Positions 31,166-43,915 of a DNA stretch of 64,000 nt are shown one piece after another. The notes below the pieces were generated by a model that ran no database searches, was not told the DNA's origin, and was given only the letters and a program-made list of their open reading frames with translations. This DNA comes from Symbiodinium natans (Eukaryota; Sar; Dinophyceae; Suessiales; Symbiodiniaceae), in assembly GCA_905221605.1 (NCBI GenBank), contig CAJNDS010002158.1, positions 310,001 through 374,000 on the forward strand. The letters are read 5' to 3'. The position numbers were made by a program, and so were the translations under genes. Positions within the stretch are counted from its first letter, which is position 1. Every line of letters begins with the position of its first letter.

Positions 31166-32514
31166 TCCAGGGTTTAGGTCTTTCAGGGGCTTTGTGGCTT
31201 TGGGGCTTTTGGGTTCAAGTTCCAGGGTTTCGATTTTGGCGCTTTACGGTCTGCTCGCTGCTTGCAACAGCATGTCAGGCCGGAGACTCGGTCCTGGGTG
31301 AAAAGGCTTTCCGGTCTAGGAGTTGAGGCTTTAGGGTTTCGGGTTTAGGGTGTAGGGTTTAGGGTTTAGGGCTAGGGTTTCAGCCATGGTTTGGAGGGTT
31401 AGGGGCTCACTGGTTTTGAGAGCTTCGGTTAGGGGTTTCGGACTTATAGGTTTAGAGGGCTTTAGGGCCTTAGGACTCAATGGTCTTGCAGATACCTTGA
31501 GGGTGCAGGGCTTCGGGTTCAGGATTTCATTATTTGACCTTTTTTGCATCCAGCCTGCATCGGCTTGGGAATCCTACACCGCCTAAGCCCTAAACCCTAA
31601 ACCCCAATACCCTACAACCTTACAAGGTTAGCGTGGCTGCTGCCTTTGGGTTGTCAAATGCCTGTGGTCGGCTTTGACAAAGGTGATTCCCTTTTTGTGG
31701 TGATGGCACCTTAAGTTTACAGTGATTTTGGCAATCTGACACCGACTTTGGCAGAACCGATGCGCTCTTTGTGGGTTTCTTTCAACACAGGGCATTAAGA
31801 CAGAACTCAGACCTTGGACAGGGCCACCTAGTTGACGCGTCATGATGCGTCCAGCAGCAGCGGTTAAGACGAATTTTGTCTACAGTAGATCGAGTCCCAA
31901 CAGATTTAGATCGTGAACCGCATGTTGCTGTCGTCTCTCTCAGCCGCTCAAGACATGAAAGTGACATGATGCTAGTCGCTGCTCCGAAGACACCCAGAAC
32001 CAGCTCTCTGGACCCCAGATCTCAGGCCGTAACTTCGATGCCATTTGCAGATACTGCTGGGACCTGAGGTCCGAGAATGCGGAAGTTTGGTAGCCAACTC
32101 ATCGTTGTGGCAGAGGGGCTTGGGGCTTTGCAGCTAGGTCCAAAGACTACTCCGCACCCCGGCGTATCCCGGTGGTTGCTGTGGGGAAACTTTCTTAAGG
32201 TCTAGGGTCTATGTTTGGAAGCCTGCACCGACTACCAAAGTCGATTTGGGTGCAGGCAGGGTCTATGTGAAAGGAGACCTTAAACTCCAAGGGTGAGCCA
32301 TTGGATTCGAGGTTTGGGCCGCCCTGATGTCTCAGATCGCGGTGTGGCGCTAGTGTAGCCTGTGCTTGCTTTGGGCATTGCCCCTGGGGCCCCAACAATG
32401 CATCCCAAGATCTTGGAAGCTGCAGTGCTGCACCCTGACGCCGTAACATTGCACTCTAACACCCTAAACCCTGAACCCTAAACCTAAACCTTAAACCCTA
32501 AACCCTAAACCTGT

Positions 32515-32885
32515 ACCTTGAACTCCGACCCTCCGAAATCTCCTGAGAACCAAGGGCCCGGCCACTTCTCGGACCAGTCGTCACGGTCCTCGGCCTTTTG
32601 CAGCAGGGGCACAAGGGATCACAAGGGCGTCAGGAGTACAAAACACGTTAAACCACTGCAAAGAAGGAGCCCACCAGGAAACCCGAAGTTAATAGTTGCT
32701 TCATGAAGGCACGGCCGCGTACTCGGACGTGGCGCTGCGTCCAACGAGTGAGACAGCCCGAAGCTGTTTAAAAGGATGGTCGTGCGGTGTACCCTTACCG
32801 TACTATCGACCTGTCTCAACCTCGACCCTATGACCTTCTCCTCCGGCTCGTCGTCTTCCTGACAGCTTGGAGAAAGAAAACACCG
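32515..32885 (-). CDS. Two candidate exons, acidic protein
   Basis: The first exon (about 32880-32799) reads CQEDDEPEEKVIGSRLRQVD and ends at a strong ACG|GTAAGG donor. The second (about 32640-32515) reads PLLQKAEDRDDWSEKWPGPW then FSGDFGGSEFK. No family is recognised. A CCCTAAA tract follows in sense at 32460-32510. Confidence 0.5.
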
Positions 32886-33277
32886 CAACAAGAAAACACT
32901 AAACCCGAAATCAGCATGTCGCAAGGCGTACAAGCTTTGGGGTTTATAGGCTGTGGTCCTTACTAGTATGGCTTCGGTATTTCGGAAAGTTTGTGGTGAG
33001 CTTCTGAGTGCCAGTTTTTTTTCCGTCTGCGACAGGGGCAAGACATCGGTTGCTGCCCCTGCACGAATTGCGCGTATACACTTCACTCCATGCTGGGAGA
33101 TGCCTGCTCAGACAGCAGATGTGGGCTGGAGGTTTGGGCCACTCACTGCATCTCTTCCACTCAGCCACCCTGCAGCTCATCCATGTGGGAGCCACCCTCC
33201 CCTTTCGGACAGATACTTAAACCCCAAACCCTCAACCCAAAAACCCTAAACTCTCAACCCTAAACCCTAAAGAAGGA

Positions 33278-33385
33278 TACTTCGTGCGGGACTCTCTGTG
33301 GATTTCTTTGGGGGGGCCGGATACTTCGTGCGGGACTCTCTGCGGGCTTCTGGGGATACTTGGCGGGACTCCCTGCCTTCTCCGG
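33278..33385 (+). repeat. Short tandem repeat of about 43 bp
   Basis: GGATACTTCGTGCGGGACTC recurs at 33278 and 33320, and a shorter third unit GGATACTTGGCGGGACTC follows at 33354. A CCCTAAA tract starts at 33418. Confidence 0.8.
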
Positions 33386-34860
33386 ATGCTGATTCCGAAA
33401 ACCCTACACCCTTGCCCTAAACCTAAACCCTAAACCCTAAACCCTAAACCCTAAACCCTAAACCCTAAACCCCAAACCCTAAACCCTAAACCCTAAACGG
33501 CACTCCAGGGATACTCGGAATCTTCTCTGAAAAAAAGTACTCCAACGACCAGGCCAGGAGACCGCGTGGGAAACCGGGCGAGGAGAGGAAGGGAAAATGG
33601 CGAACCCAAATTCCAACAACTGCATACCGAGGGTGGGGAACTTAATAAAAAGTCATTTACAGACGTCTGCGGGTGAATCTACTCGGCTTTCACAACCTGC
33701 TGAAAACCCAGACCTCCAACCTCTGCTGCCACTGAGGTGGTGAAACAGATGGGCTAAAAAGAAGGTTCTCCAAGCTCGGTCTGCGACATCGTTCCCTACC
33801 ATGACTCCTCTGTTTGGGGAGCCCTTGCGACTCTCATGCCAGCGCCCCGAAACAGCGCGCGAACACCAGAACTGCCAGGGTCCTCCCAAAAAGCATCGAC
33901 TCAAAGGTAGGGTTTAGCGTTTAGGATTCAGGGCGCTTCTGAGGAGGTGTACGCTTCCCTTCTAGAAGGACCCCAACAGGGTACCTCAATTTCGGAAACT
34001 CCCACTTCGGAACCCTATTGGGGTCGGAATGAGTGGCTATTGATTTCGGGGAGGGGTGGTGTTTGGGAGACGCCTGGGGTCTCAAGCAAGAGCAACACCC
34101 TGAGCTTCGCAAGCCTGGTGCAGGAGTCGGGTCACTTTGGGTCGCGTTGGGTCACGATACATCGCCATGATGGGCTGCTTAGTTCGGGTGTTCTACAGCC
34201 GTTTCCTTCAACATCGCTGTGTGGCTCTTGCACACCAAGAGCCGAGTCGACCATTCTACGCCCTGCGCGGAACCATAACCTTTTCACAGATGAACCAGCC
34301 CTCAGGCTTTGCGATCCTTTCCTGCTGCCCTGCAGAACGCTAAGCCCACACCTCTAGACTCAAGCCCCAAAACAATCACCGGACTGAGGCTACCGGAAAA
34401 CTCAGAAAACTGAGACCTGAAGCTGCTCTCAGCACAGGGTTTTTTCAACATTGACGCCGAGAAGAGGTCGTGCAGTCAGACCCAAGTCCCAAGCAAAACG
34501 GCTTTCTGTGCTTAGGGACGGTTCGGGGGGCGAGTGGGCAACCAGGGGTTCATCCTTGCCAAGCTCCCACAAACTCCCTTTTCTTCGCTATCTTTCTCTT
34601 CTTTTCGCTCGCGAAGCATGAATTTGCTAATTTAAAGGGGAGATTATAATGAACTTAACGTTGGAATTCCAGTAAATATTAATATTGTAACGTACAGCAT
34701 TTACGCGCATACTATAAAAGAATAAGAAAGCGCGTACACCATAATATTATCCTTACAAAAACCGTATAAATGCAATGAACAAAGTGAATGGAATGCATGC
34801 GGCCCGGGATTCTGTTCACACGTCCAGTCATTACCAACACACCTTAATAATACGAAGTGA
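33386..34860. other. Interval with little support
   Basis: CCCTAAA at 33418-33500. One minus-strand frame at 33653-33904 (VMVGNDVADRAWRTFFLAHL) is possibly coding. A family III-like palindrome lies at 33967-34027, with arms GACCCCAACAGGGT and ACCCTATTGGGGTC. From 34600 the sequence turns AT-rich. Confidence 0.4.
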
Positions 34861-35089
34861 AACCATTAATTGTATTTAGAATGAGTGAATACAGCTCCGC
34901 CTCGAGAGAGCGCCCGGTTTTCGGGGACTCATGGGTTTTAGGAGGGCTTAGGGCGTATGGACAGAAAAGGGCAGGGTTTGTTTCTGAGAAGAGCACGCAA
35001 AGGGACCTACATCTGTGCAAATCAGCCAAATTGCCTATCTGCCCACCTATTCATCTGTCGAACCATTCACGCCATGTATCTGTGCATAT

Positions 35090-35475
35090 ACATATAGACA
35101 GATACAGATACAGATACAAATATAGATATAGACATAGACGTAGACATAGACATAGACATCGACATAGACATAGACATAGATACAGATACAGATACAGATA
35201 TAGACATAGACATAGACACAGACATAGACATAGAGATAGAGATAGACATAGACATAGAGATAGAGATGGAGATAGAGATAGAGATAGAGATAGAGTTAGA
35301 GATAGAGATCGAGATAGAGATAATGCTAGAGAAAGAGATAAAGCTAGAGAGAGATAAAGCTAGAGATAGAGATACAGCCAGAGATAGAGATAGAGATAGA
35401 GATAGAGATAGAGATAGAGATAGAATTAGATATAGATACAAATACAGATACAGACATAGAGAAAGATATGGATAT
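35090..35475 (+). repeat. GACATA/GAGATA microsatellite
   Basis: Hexamers change in blocks: GATACA, then GACATA, then GAGATA, with interspersed GAAAGA. Open frames here encode Arg/Asp or Ile/Ser repeats and are not genes. Confidence 0.95.
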
Positions 35476-35969
35476 TCGACCCGGTCCAACCTATGGAAAA
35501 GCTGGTCCCCCCCCCCCCCGACTCTTTCCAACCACGTACGATGCACCGGGTCACTCCTTCGAGTGGACAGCTATCGCTCCCGTCGTGTAGTTTGCACCAG
35601 CGGCCAAGTTCGCATCGAAGACCGTAAGGGGACCTCAAGCACGACTGCTGAGACCACAGGCCACTGCTCTTGCTGGCAACGTGCTAAGCTCGGACATGTT
35701 CGGACCTTTGCTGCCATGACGGTCATACTCTGTGCTGCAATACCCAAGAAGGACCTGAAGGTGATGCTGATAAGTGCAGGGCCCTGCAAGGCACTACGAG
35801 GCCATTACTGTGCGCGACATTCGGCAGAGAGAATCATATTGCGCGACGCTTGAAGTTGCACCTGATTTCTACGGTCTGTGCTCTCGTCTCAGAGAGGGCC
35901 AGGCTCTGGGGGCGGGAATTAGGGATGGTATCGGACTTGTAGGGTCGAAGGCGTCCTTTGTCCTAGCCA

Positions 35970-36450
35970 CGACATAGGGTTTCTGTGGGTCGGCATCGGG
36001 TTCTCAGTTCCCTGCAGTTGGTGCTACGGGTCATCACCTTGGGTGACATGTCTGCAGCCTTGTCACCCCGATGAGAAGCTGCACAAAGCCCTTCTACTGA
36101 TGATCCCATTCCACTGTCCGCACCCCATGGCTTCTTGCTAGTGCTATGTGTGAACTTAAAAAACCTCCCCACCCCCTCGACCCCCACCACAAACAACTCC
36201 TTCCTACATTCCAGCACCTTGCAAGTGCCGACTCCGCCATGCACCCACACATCATTTCTTGGCGTCTGCCCCTGGCCATATCTCCGTATCACTCTGGTCC
36301 AGCATTGCCGAACACCTTAGATTCCTACGCTACAAGGGTCGGCAGCACCTTTGTGTCTGCCTTGGCTGAAATATGCTCCCAGTCAGGCATCGGCAGGTCT
36401 GGCAGGGTGGCGCCACGCTGCTCCTGCACTGCCTGCGTTGAAGAGTCTAG
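35970..36450 (-). CDS. Two candidate exons
   Basis: The upstream frame (about 36445-36330) reads QEQRGATLPDLPMPDWEHIS then AKADTKVLPTLVA before a stop. The downstream frame (about 36110-35970) reads SSVEGLCAASHRGDKAADMS. I considered a retrotransposon RNase H region but saw no catalytic motifs. Confidence 0.3.
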
Positions 36451-36734
36451 TAGATAACATAGGCTGCTCAAAACTGGAAAACGCCTGGAGAAGTAGCTTT
36501 ACCTTGAACAACCCTTGCTTGGCCCGCGCCTCTCGTTACTATGAGCTTCATTTTGTAACAGGCGCAGTTCTGGAGGCCTCAGGCAACCCGACCCCGCAGC
36601 TGGCACAGCCACACAGGCGTCTTCAGCACAAGAATCTGCACATAAGGGTCCTTTGAGCCTCTGGTTGAAAAGGGTTTATTTACCCTAAACCCTTAAACCC
36701 TTAAACCCTTAAACCCTAAACCCTAACCCTAAGC

Positions 36735-38006
36735 CTTAGAAGCAGCCTCTGCTAAAATCTCCGGCCCCATGATGCAAGGTGCCAGCACAATAAAACATCT
36801 AGACAGCCAGCCTCTTTGGCTGCCACACAAACATAATTTCATGCAGAACTCCCGCAAGAAATAGCAATTGATCAAAGCTGGGAAGCACATACACAGACAC
36901 TTCGCAGCTGGCTGGGCGCAAGCCACCCAGAGCACACAGCCTACACGGTGAGCTCTACCAACACCAGTACACAGGTCGACCCTCAACAGTTGGCCCACAC
37001 AAGATCATGAGCTTGAGGAGCGACTCTTGCACACATCGCACAACATGCAGAGGCTACGCCAGGAACAGCAGGTGACGCACATGCACGCCAATCCCTCAAG
37101 CAGGTTTGCGGTGTGTTTTCAACATGGGCCATGTGTAGTGAGGTTTTTGTCGACACGCAGAGATCTTCCCAATAAAGCTCAGGGGAGGCCTTGTCCAGGA
37201 AAGGCTTGAGCACCGTCTGAAGAATCTCTGCCTTCATCCACATGGAGGCGGGTAGCGAAGTACTTTGGGTTGAGTGGGTTGAGGGCTGAGGGTTTCGGGC
37301 TTAGGACGGCTGATGCATGGCAGCTTTAGAAGTTATAGGCTTAGGGATTCAGGGTTGGCGGGTTTCGGACTCTAGGAGCTGCACTTCGCTTCCTAAACCC
37401 GCGTGCAAGCTTCGCATTATGTTTGCCGAGGCACACTAAGCCCTGCAACCTAAACCCTCAAGCCACCTTAAAGTCGGAAAGGAGGGGCAGCCCCTGCGTT
37501 GCCAGCAGCATCCAGTAGCCTTGGCAACCACCGCCCAAGCCTTCCTCTCCCAAAGCAAGGGAGCTCGGTGATTTCGGGGCCGCCAGGATAGTCGAGGGCT
37601 TGGGTGCATGGGCCCCAAAACTCGACACCCCTCCCCCCCCCCCTGTGAACAGTGCTGCTGCCCAAGGGGCCCAGCCGACGGTCCCACACGGGCCAGAAGC
37701 CAAAGAGCCCTTGGTCCGAGTGCACCTGCGCCTGCAGTCATCGGACGGTGCCCAAACAAAAACACCCCCCAAAAGACCCTGAACATGCCAAAGCCCCACA
37801 TATCTATAAGTACATTATATGTGTACATATCTATCTATCTATCTATACATCTATCTATGTATCTATGTATCTATGTATCTATACCGCCCCTCCCTAAACC
37901 AGCCCGCGCCTCCACGCACCGCTGGGGCATGGGCTCCAGCTTCGTCCGGTGGATGAGCGGGTCCAGGTCGCCAGGGCACAGCCACCAGTTTCCGATGCCT
38001 CGGCGG
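36735..38006 (-). CDS. Multi-exon gene, unknown function
   Basis: The exon at 38006-37895 follows CCCCCAG and reads GIGNWWLCPGDLDPLIHRTK then LEPMPQRCVEARA. The next, from 37731 after CTGCAG, reads AQVHSDQGLFGFWPVWDRRL, crosses or splices out a poly-C run, and continues ALDYPGGPEITELPCFGRGR. About 37243-37150: KAEILQTVLKPFLDKASPEL. About 36810-36735: FIVLAPCIMGPEILAEAASK and a stop. The first acceptor has (CCCTAAA)n in sense directly before it (38016-38095). Tryptophan-rich but not recognised. Continuity as one gene is inferred. Confidence 0.45.
37800..37885 (+). repeat. TATC/TACATA microsatellite
   Basis: ATCT and ATGTATCT units within the putative intron between the exons at 38006 and 37731. 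Confidence 0.85.
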
Positions 38007-38499
38007 CTGGGGGACCTAGGGTTTAGGGTTTAGGGGTTTAGGGTTTAGGGCTTGGGGCTTAGGGCTTCGGGCTTAGGGCTTAGGGCTTAGGGTTTAGACA
38101 TCCCATCCCAGCCCCCCGGGCCTGAAGCATCCTAGACTCAACGAAGCCCTCCGCGGGTAAAGCGCCAGAAAGGGACCTGGAGCCCTCCATCTCGGGACCT
38201 TGAGCCCCCTTTTTCATCTGGCCTGCTGCGACTCGAGATCAATACCCTTCAACCCCTGAACCCGGGCGCCCCAACCTGAACCCTAAATCCTAAACCCGTT
38301 TCCGCCGACCCCCTTTGTCGGCGTCAAGAAGCTGGACTCGTACCTTTCCCGCTGGACCCGCTAGTGCCCTTCCCCATGGACCCGCGCGGCTTGCTTCCTA
38401 CCTGGATGGAACCACGCGTATTGTAATCCACCTCCATACTCCAACGTTTTGTGACCCATTTCCCTACCCGCCCGCCCTCCCCGCCCGCCCTTGCCCTTC

Positions 38500-39420
38500 T
38501 CTTCGCGGCCTTCCCCCCCCGCCCTCAAAACAACCGAATTTGTTGTTTTGGAAGGCGGCCAAACGACGGAACCACACGTTTTGTGTTGGCTGCACCCTCC
38601 CCCCCCCCCCCCCCTATGCCCCCCCCCCCCCCCCCCCCAACCCCCCCCCAACCCCCCGCACCCCGCTCCCTGCCCGACCCCCCCCCTACCTGCCCCCCTA
38701 CCCCCCCCTCAACCTTCTTCGCTCTCCCTGCCCCGCCCTACCCTCACCCCACCCCCGTCCCCTACCCCGCGGGCACCAAAAACGACCCTCTTGTTGTTTT
38801 GGGTTGCCCTTCCCCAACCCCCCCCCCACCCCCACCCCCCCCCCACCCCCCCCACTCCCCTCCTCCCCCACCGCCCCCCCCCCCCCACCCACCCGCCTAG
38901 CCCGCCCCCCCCCGCAGGGAGAAGGACAAAACAACCGAATTTGTTTTGAAGGTGGTGGAACCACGGCGTTTGTGTTGGAACCCCCCTCACCCCCCCCCCC
39001 CCCCCCACCCCCCCCTACCCCCCCACACCCCCCCACAACCCCCCCCCCTTTTGCCCCCTTCCCAACCCCCGCCCCCTACCCGCCTGCCCACAAAAAAAAA
39101 GACCAAAAACAACCGAATTTGGTTGTTTTGGAAGGCTGCCAACCCCCCCCCACCCCCCCCCCCCCCCCCCGCACCCCCCCTACCCCCCCACCCACAACCC
39201 CCCCCCCCTCCACACCCACCCTTTGCGTTGGCTGCCCTACCCCCCTAGTCCCCCCCCCAAACCCCCCCCCAACCCCCACCCCCCACCCCCCCCCCCACCC
39301 CCCCTCCCTACCCCCCCTCCCTACCCCCTTCCCTGTTTAACCGACTTTGTTGTTGTTTTGGAAAGCGGCCAAACAGATGGAACCACACATTTTGTGTTGG
39401 CTGCACCCCACCCCCCCCCT
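38500..39420 (+). repeat. C-rich minisatellite with a recurring hairpin unit
   Basis: Runs of C are interrupted by a recurring segment built on AAAACAACCGAATTTG and its inverted partner (about 38526, 38933, 39106 and 39342), followed in several units by GAACCACACGTTTTGTGTTG. At 39106-39129 the arms AAAACAACC and GGTTGTTTT are perfect. The 341-codon Pro-rich open frame across it is a composition artefact. Confidence 0.8.
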
Positions 39421-39429
39421 ACCCAGAAC

Positions 39430-40310
39430 CCATGAAGAGACGCCTGGCAGAAGGAATGGCCAAGCCTATCAATCATACTTCATCCGCAGCGCTTACCTCG
39501 GGGGTCGGCGGCAGCGGCGTCAGCCTTTAAATCGGGCAGCGCGAGGTCCCCAAGGACCGAGCAAATGCGGACCTTTTAGCCCGGGTCGTCCCGGGAATAG
39601 CCTTGCTGGCCTCTGGCCCGGTCGGTTTTCGTGGGTTGAGGCACGAAAAATGGGACGGGCGCGGATGCCCCGTGATGCCCCCCAAGGGGCGCGCATCATG
39701 AGCATCAGCGGGTTCAGCCCGGGACCCCCAGGCGCGCATCAGGGGGACCCCGGGGGCGCATCAGGAGCATGATGCCCCCCAAAGGGCGGGCATAGGACCC
39801 TAAACCCTAAACCCTAAACCCTTGACGGATCTGCTCGCCCCGCGCTTCTGCCTGCGCTGCCCGCCCATGGGCGCAGCCCCTTAAAATATTTTTGAACCCA
39901 GACTCCTGAAGTCAGCAGGGGAATCCTAAACCCGAAGCCCTAAACCCTATAAACCCAGGTACCATAGTGGCCCTGCGGGATGACGAGCGGGCAGGATTCC
40001 AAGGAGCACCTCCCGGGGGATGCTGGGAGGGAAGCTTGGGCGCGTAGTGCTGGGTTTAGGGCTTGGGGTTTAGAGGTTTAGGGCTTTGGGTTTGGGGTTT
40101 AGAGTTTAGGGTTTAGGGTTTAGGGCTTAAGGTTTAGGGCTTCAAGTTAAGGCTTAAGGGCTTTTTCAATTTTAGCGCGTTTTGGCACCCGCATAGCTGG
40201 ACGAACGACTCAGCAGGAATCCGACGCAACACCCTCACAGATTCTAGCATTCTTACACTGGAGAGAACTCATGCTGCAGCCAAGACAAATGCTTGAGCCA
40301 TTTCAAAATG
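39430..40310. other. GC-rich island and telomere-like tracts
   Basis: 39640-39800 is very GC-rich with repeated GCGCATCA motifs and open frames on both strands, none convincing. CCCTAAA lies at 39790-39822 and 39925-39950, degenerate TTTAGGG at 40050-40150, and R7 copy 3 at 40181-40220. Confidence 0.4.
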
Positions 40311-40399
40311 TTTAGGGTTTAGGGTTTAAGGCTTTTAAATTCTAGGGTTTCGGCGGCCGATTCTTCGTGCCCAAAGCAAAGGACAGCAAAGGATAGCAG

Positions 40400-43230
40400 G
40401 TGCTGAGTGTGACAACGTCGCCTTGCAGGCATATGGTCCTGCTCCATCATGGTGACGGTCTCATTCTTCAGCAGTCGCCCGCCGAAGTACTGCATCATGA
40501 ACCTGAAGAGGCAGGGCGTTGTCGCTCGCGACCCAGCTACGAGCATGGTCTCCGCACACCCTATGCACATGCTCACATCTGCCCCAAAACAACTGCAGAC
40601 CCTGCACCTTTTTGCAAAAGGCTTCTGCGTAGCTGCCCGGACCCTAAACCAAAAACCCTGTACACATCAGCCGGCCCTGTGCTTTGGGGCCCAGGTGCTG
40701 CTCGTAGTCCACAGCCGTGGTCACCAAGTCGGCGCTCACGTCAGGGCCCCCCGGCCCGAAGTGGTCCGGATAGCGGCTGTGGGTCATGTTCCATGACTGC
40801 AGGTCCTCCGTGAACCCGAAGATTGTAGGGTTTGTTTGTAGGGTTTCGGGCGACACTCAGTGACACGAAGAGCAGTGATTACCCAGCTGCACAACATGTC
40901 CTCTGAAAGGAGCGTGTGAATGTTGGTGCCGGTTACCTTCTCCAAGACAGCCGCAACCACCTGGAACCATCTTCTCAATCAGCCCAGACTCCGCCGGCAA
41001 ACGCTGCATGATGTGTGTGCGCGTGTCCAACTGACCATGTCACCGGGCGAACTGTAACACCCCCTCCATGCTTTTGCATCTGAAGTCAGCACTCCTAGGC
41101 CAAAAGACGTTGCATCACTCAAAAAGCTGCTACTGCAGACCTGGTTGTGGAATTCGTTGTAGTCCCACACGGTGCCAGGGGCTGCGTGGAGCGGGAGGGA
41201 GTGGTAAAGGCGCTCGACGCAGGCGCTAAAGTTCCTCGTGCAGTGGGCTTGGGTTTTCACCTGGGGGAATTTAAGGCTGTGGCACCCTAAATCCAAAAGC
41301 CCTAAACCTCACACTCACATCAGGTAGAGCTGTCAGTTTTCAATTCCACTGTCAGTTTGGGGTTTTCTTGCTTTGGAGGTTTCATGGCTGAGGCCACGGG
41401 TTATTTGGGGCTCAGGAAGGGTCTTCAAACAGGGGGAGAGGGGGAGTATCCTGGTATGGATGTGGAATCATTTGAGTTTGTTGATTCCTGGTCCAGGATT
41501 GCGGAACATGACATGCTTATCCAGTGGAACCAGGCGTTCCGAGCGGAAAGGTCCTAGATTATGGCTTTGGGGCGACTACGAAGTTTACTTCAACCCCAAA
41601 ACCCTCTAACACACCCAAAGCATCCCAAAGCCGAGCAGAAAAGCAGAAAAGCTTCAGCCACGGCTTCAGCCAGCACGAGTCCACCTGCCGCACAATCCGC
41701 GGCATATGATTCCAAACGGTCAAGCTCTATGCCCCAAACCCGAAACCCCAAAGGCAGTGGCTTCTTACGGTGCGCCCTGGGAAAAGCTCATGGGCTTCAC
41801 AAGCTCGCCTTTGTGAGGCCGAAGGTGTACCCGGACTGGAAACTGAGGAGGTGGAACAATGTGACCTGGACACATGAGGCTGTCTTATCGGCCAAGACAC
41901 CAAAGAAACACTCGCGGGGACAGGACCAAGACCGCGCGCGAATCCGTGCCAGCTGCCCTCTTTTCTTAGCAGATCTGTGGGAACCGCGTGGAGACTTGCC
42001 GAGCAAAACAAAATAACACGAGACTGGATCCGTTTGCCACAACAGCCGCAAGCAACTGCTGAAGCAGCGCCAGAACGCAGGACAGGTAACAACTTTCCAT
42101 ATACAGCCGTCGTCCCTCAACCTGCGACCTCGGCGATAAGCCACCACACATTCAATCGCAGGTGGAGACGCCGACTGTTCGTTTCAGCGGCCCGGCCTGG
42201 AACCCTGTTAAGCTGAGTCCCACTGAAACTGCAGATTTGGACGCACATGGGGTGCCAAAACACTGGTACGCGTTTGGGGGGAGTTCCCACAGTAAGAATG
42301 CCCATGGTATCTTTGGGGGCATCTTAGGGCTAGCCCTATTCACATGGATAGACAGCAATCGCGCCTGTGAACGGGGGTCACTGGCGTCTTGTGTCCAGTA
42401 GGGAAGATACTTGTTCACAGGGTCGTGCAGCTGAAGCCATCCCTTCTCCTGAGTGGAGGCCATGTTTGGGTAACCGCTAGGGTTTTCGATTTGTGGGTTT
42501 CGGCTCTCGCACTCTTTAGGGTTTAGGGTTTGGGGTATAGGGTTTAGGGTTTAGGGTTCAGGGACACAAACTGACGACGACATGCCCCAATGGAGGAGAA
42601 CATGCCTTCAAGGCAAGCATTGCAAGTAGGGCTTCGGGGACTTGGGATTGCCTACCATCTTAAGCTCAGGCCAAGTCTCCACCATCTGCATGGCACGTAC
42701 CACAAAGACCTCCGCAACGCTGTTCACGTGGCGGTTGTGTTCTTGACATGCGCAGCTTCCAAACCCACACAACCCGAAAGCATGCTAGGCCGCCCAGGCA
42801 CCATCTTCGATGACGAGGCAACCCACAAAGGCTTCTCCAGAGTCATGTCCCCGCGCTCCTTGGCTTTCAGATCTTCAGAGGATCACATGCTTTCATGCCT
42901 GCATTTTGTGGGTGGCTGAACCCAACTGCTTCTTGAAGGACCCGGCCGTGGCTCAAAGGCACCATGGAGGACGGCTTGCCCGGTGCAGGCTTTAGAGTTT
43001 TAGGCTTTAGGCTCTTCTTGTTTGCAGTTTTGGTTTACTCGAGAGCTTGGGGCTTGGGACGGGATCTAGGGTTTAGCTTCGGGTTTCGGGAAGTCTCAGC
43101 CCAGGCTCGACATGGAAAAGGCGGCGGTGCCCGTCACCCACCACCAGGGCCACGTCCTCCCCCCACGCCATCGAGACATAGGGCATCCCTACCAAACGAG
43201 TTTGTCGAGCATGCGGCATGCACAGCGAGT
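40400..43230 (-). CDS. Beta-lactamase-type serine hydrolase, multi-exon
   Basis: Eight minus-strand exons in the right order for the class C beta-lactamase/PBP4-like family. About 43230-43090: LVGMPYVSMAWGEDVALVVG. 42876-42802: MTLEKPLWVASSSKM, which carries the catalytic SxxK (SSSK), ending at ATG|GTGCC. 42448-42385: EKGWLQLHDPVNKYLPYW. 41865-41800: VTLFHLLSFQSGY, the usual segment before the second catalytic region. 41260-41141: SLPLHAAPGTVWDYNEFHNQ with the YxN-type YNE, ending CAG|GTCTGC. 40960-40890: VVAAVLEKVTGTNIHTLL. About 40835-40650: DLQSWNMTHSRYPDHFGPGG. 40525-40400: FMMQYFGGRLLKNETVTMME. These enzymes hydrolyse esters, amides or lactams; the substrate is unknown. The start, the 3' end and a short exon after SSSK are unresolved. 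Confidence 0.7.
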
Positions 43231-43281
43231 TCCAAGGCAGAGGACAAGACAGAAAGCAAGAGAGAAAGTAAAAGAACAAGT

Positions 43282-43283
<2 letters not shown>

Positions 43284-43337
<54 letters not shown>

Positions 43338-43915
43338 GAGGGGAGGGGGTGAGAGGGTGAGAGGGTTGAGAGGGTGAGAGGGTGAGAGGGTGAGAGGGTG
43401 AGAGGGTGAGAGGGTGAGAGGGTGAGAGGGTGAGAGGGTGAGAGGTGAGAGGGGAGAGGGGGGCGAGAGGGTGAGAGGGAGAGAGGGGGTGAGAGTGGTG
43501 AGAGGGTGAGAGGGTGAGATGGGTGAGAGGGTGAGAGGGTGAGAGGGTGAGAGGCTGAGAGGGTGAGAGGCTGAGAGGGTGAGAGGGTGAGAGGGTGAGA
43601 GGGTGAGAGGCTGAGAGGCTGAGAGGCTGAGAGGCTGAGACGGTCAGACGGTGAGAGGGTGAGAGGCTGAGAGGCTGAGAGGCTGAGAGGCTGAGAGGCT
43701 GAGAGGCTGAGAGGCTGAGAGGCTGAGAGGCTGAGAGGCTGAGAGGCTGAGAGGCTGAGAGGGTGAGAGGGTGAAAGGGTGAGAGGATGAGAGGGTGAGA
43801 GGGTGAGAGGGTGAGAGGGTGAGAGGGTGAGAGGGTGAGAGGGTGAGAGGGGTGAGAGGGGTCAGAGGGGTGAGAGGGTGAAAGGGTGAGAGGATGAGAG
43901 GGTGAGGGGATGCAT
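43284..43915 (+). repeat. GA run and GAGAGGGT/GAGAGGCT satellite
   Basis: A (GA)n run at 43286-43334 passes into an eight-base array of GTGAGAGG and CTGAGAGG units to about 43910. On the minus strand it reads as a long SHPLTLSP/SQPLSLSA open frame, which is a repeat artefact. Confidence 0.95.

Noticed and set aside
34857-35546. Arg/Asp and Ser/Ile repeat open frames
   Set aside because: Translations of the GATA-type microsatellite.
35560-36450. Possible Ty1/copia RNase H region
   Set aside because: A few phrases looked similar, but no reverse transcriptase, RNase H or integrase motif could be found.
38315-39340. 341-codon proline-rich open frame
   Set aside because: Produced by poly-C and CCCCCA repeats. 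All frames give Pro/Thr or Gly low-complexity peptides.
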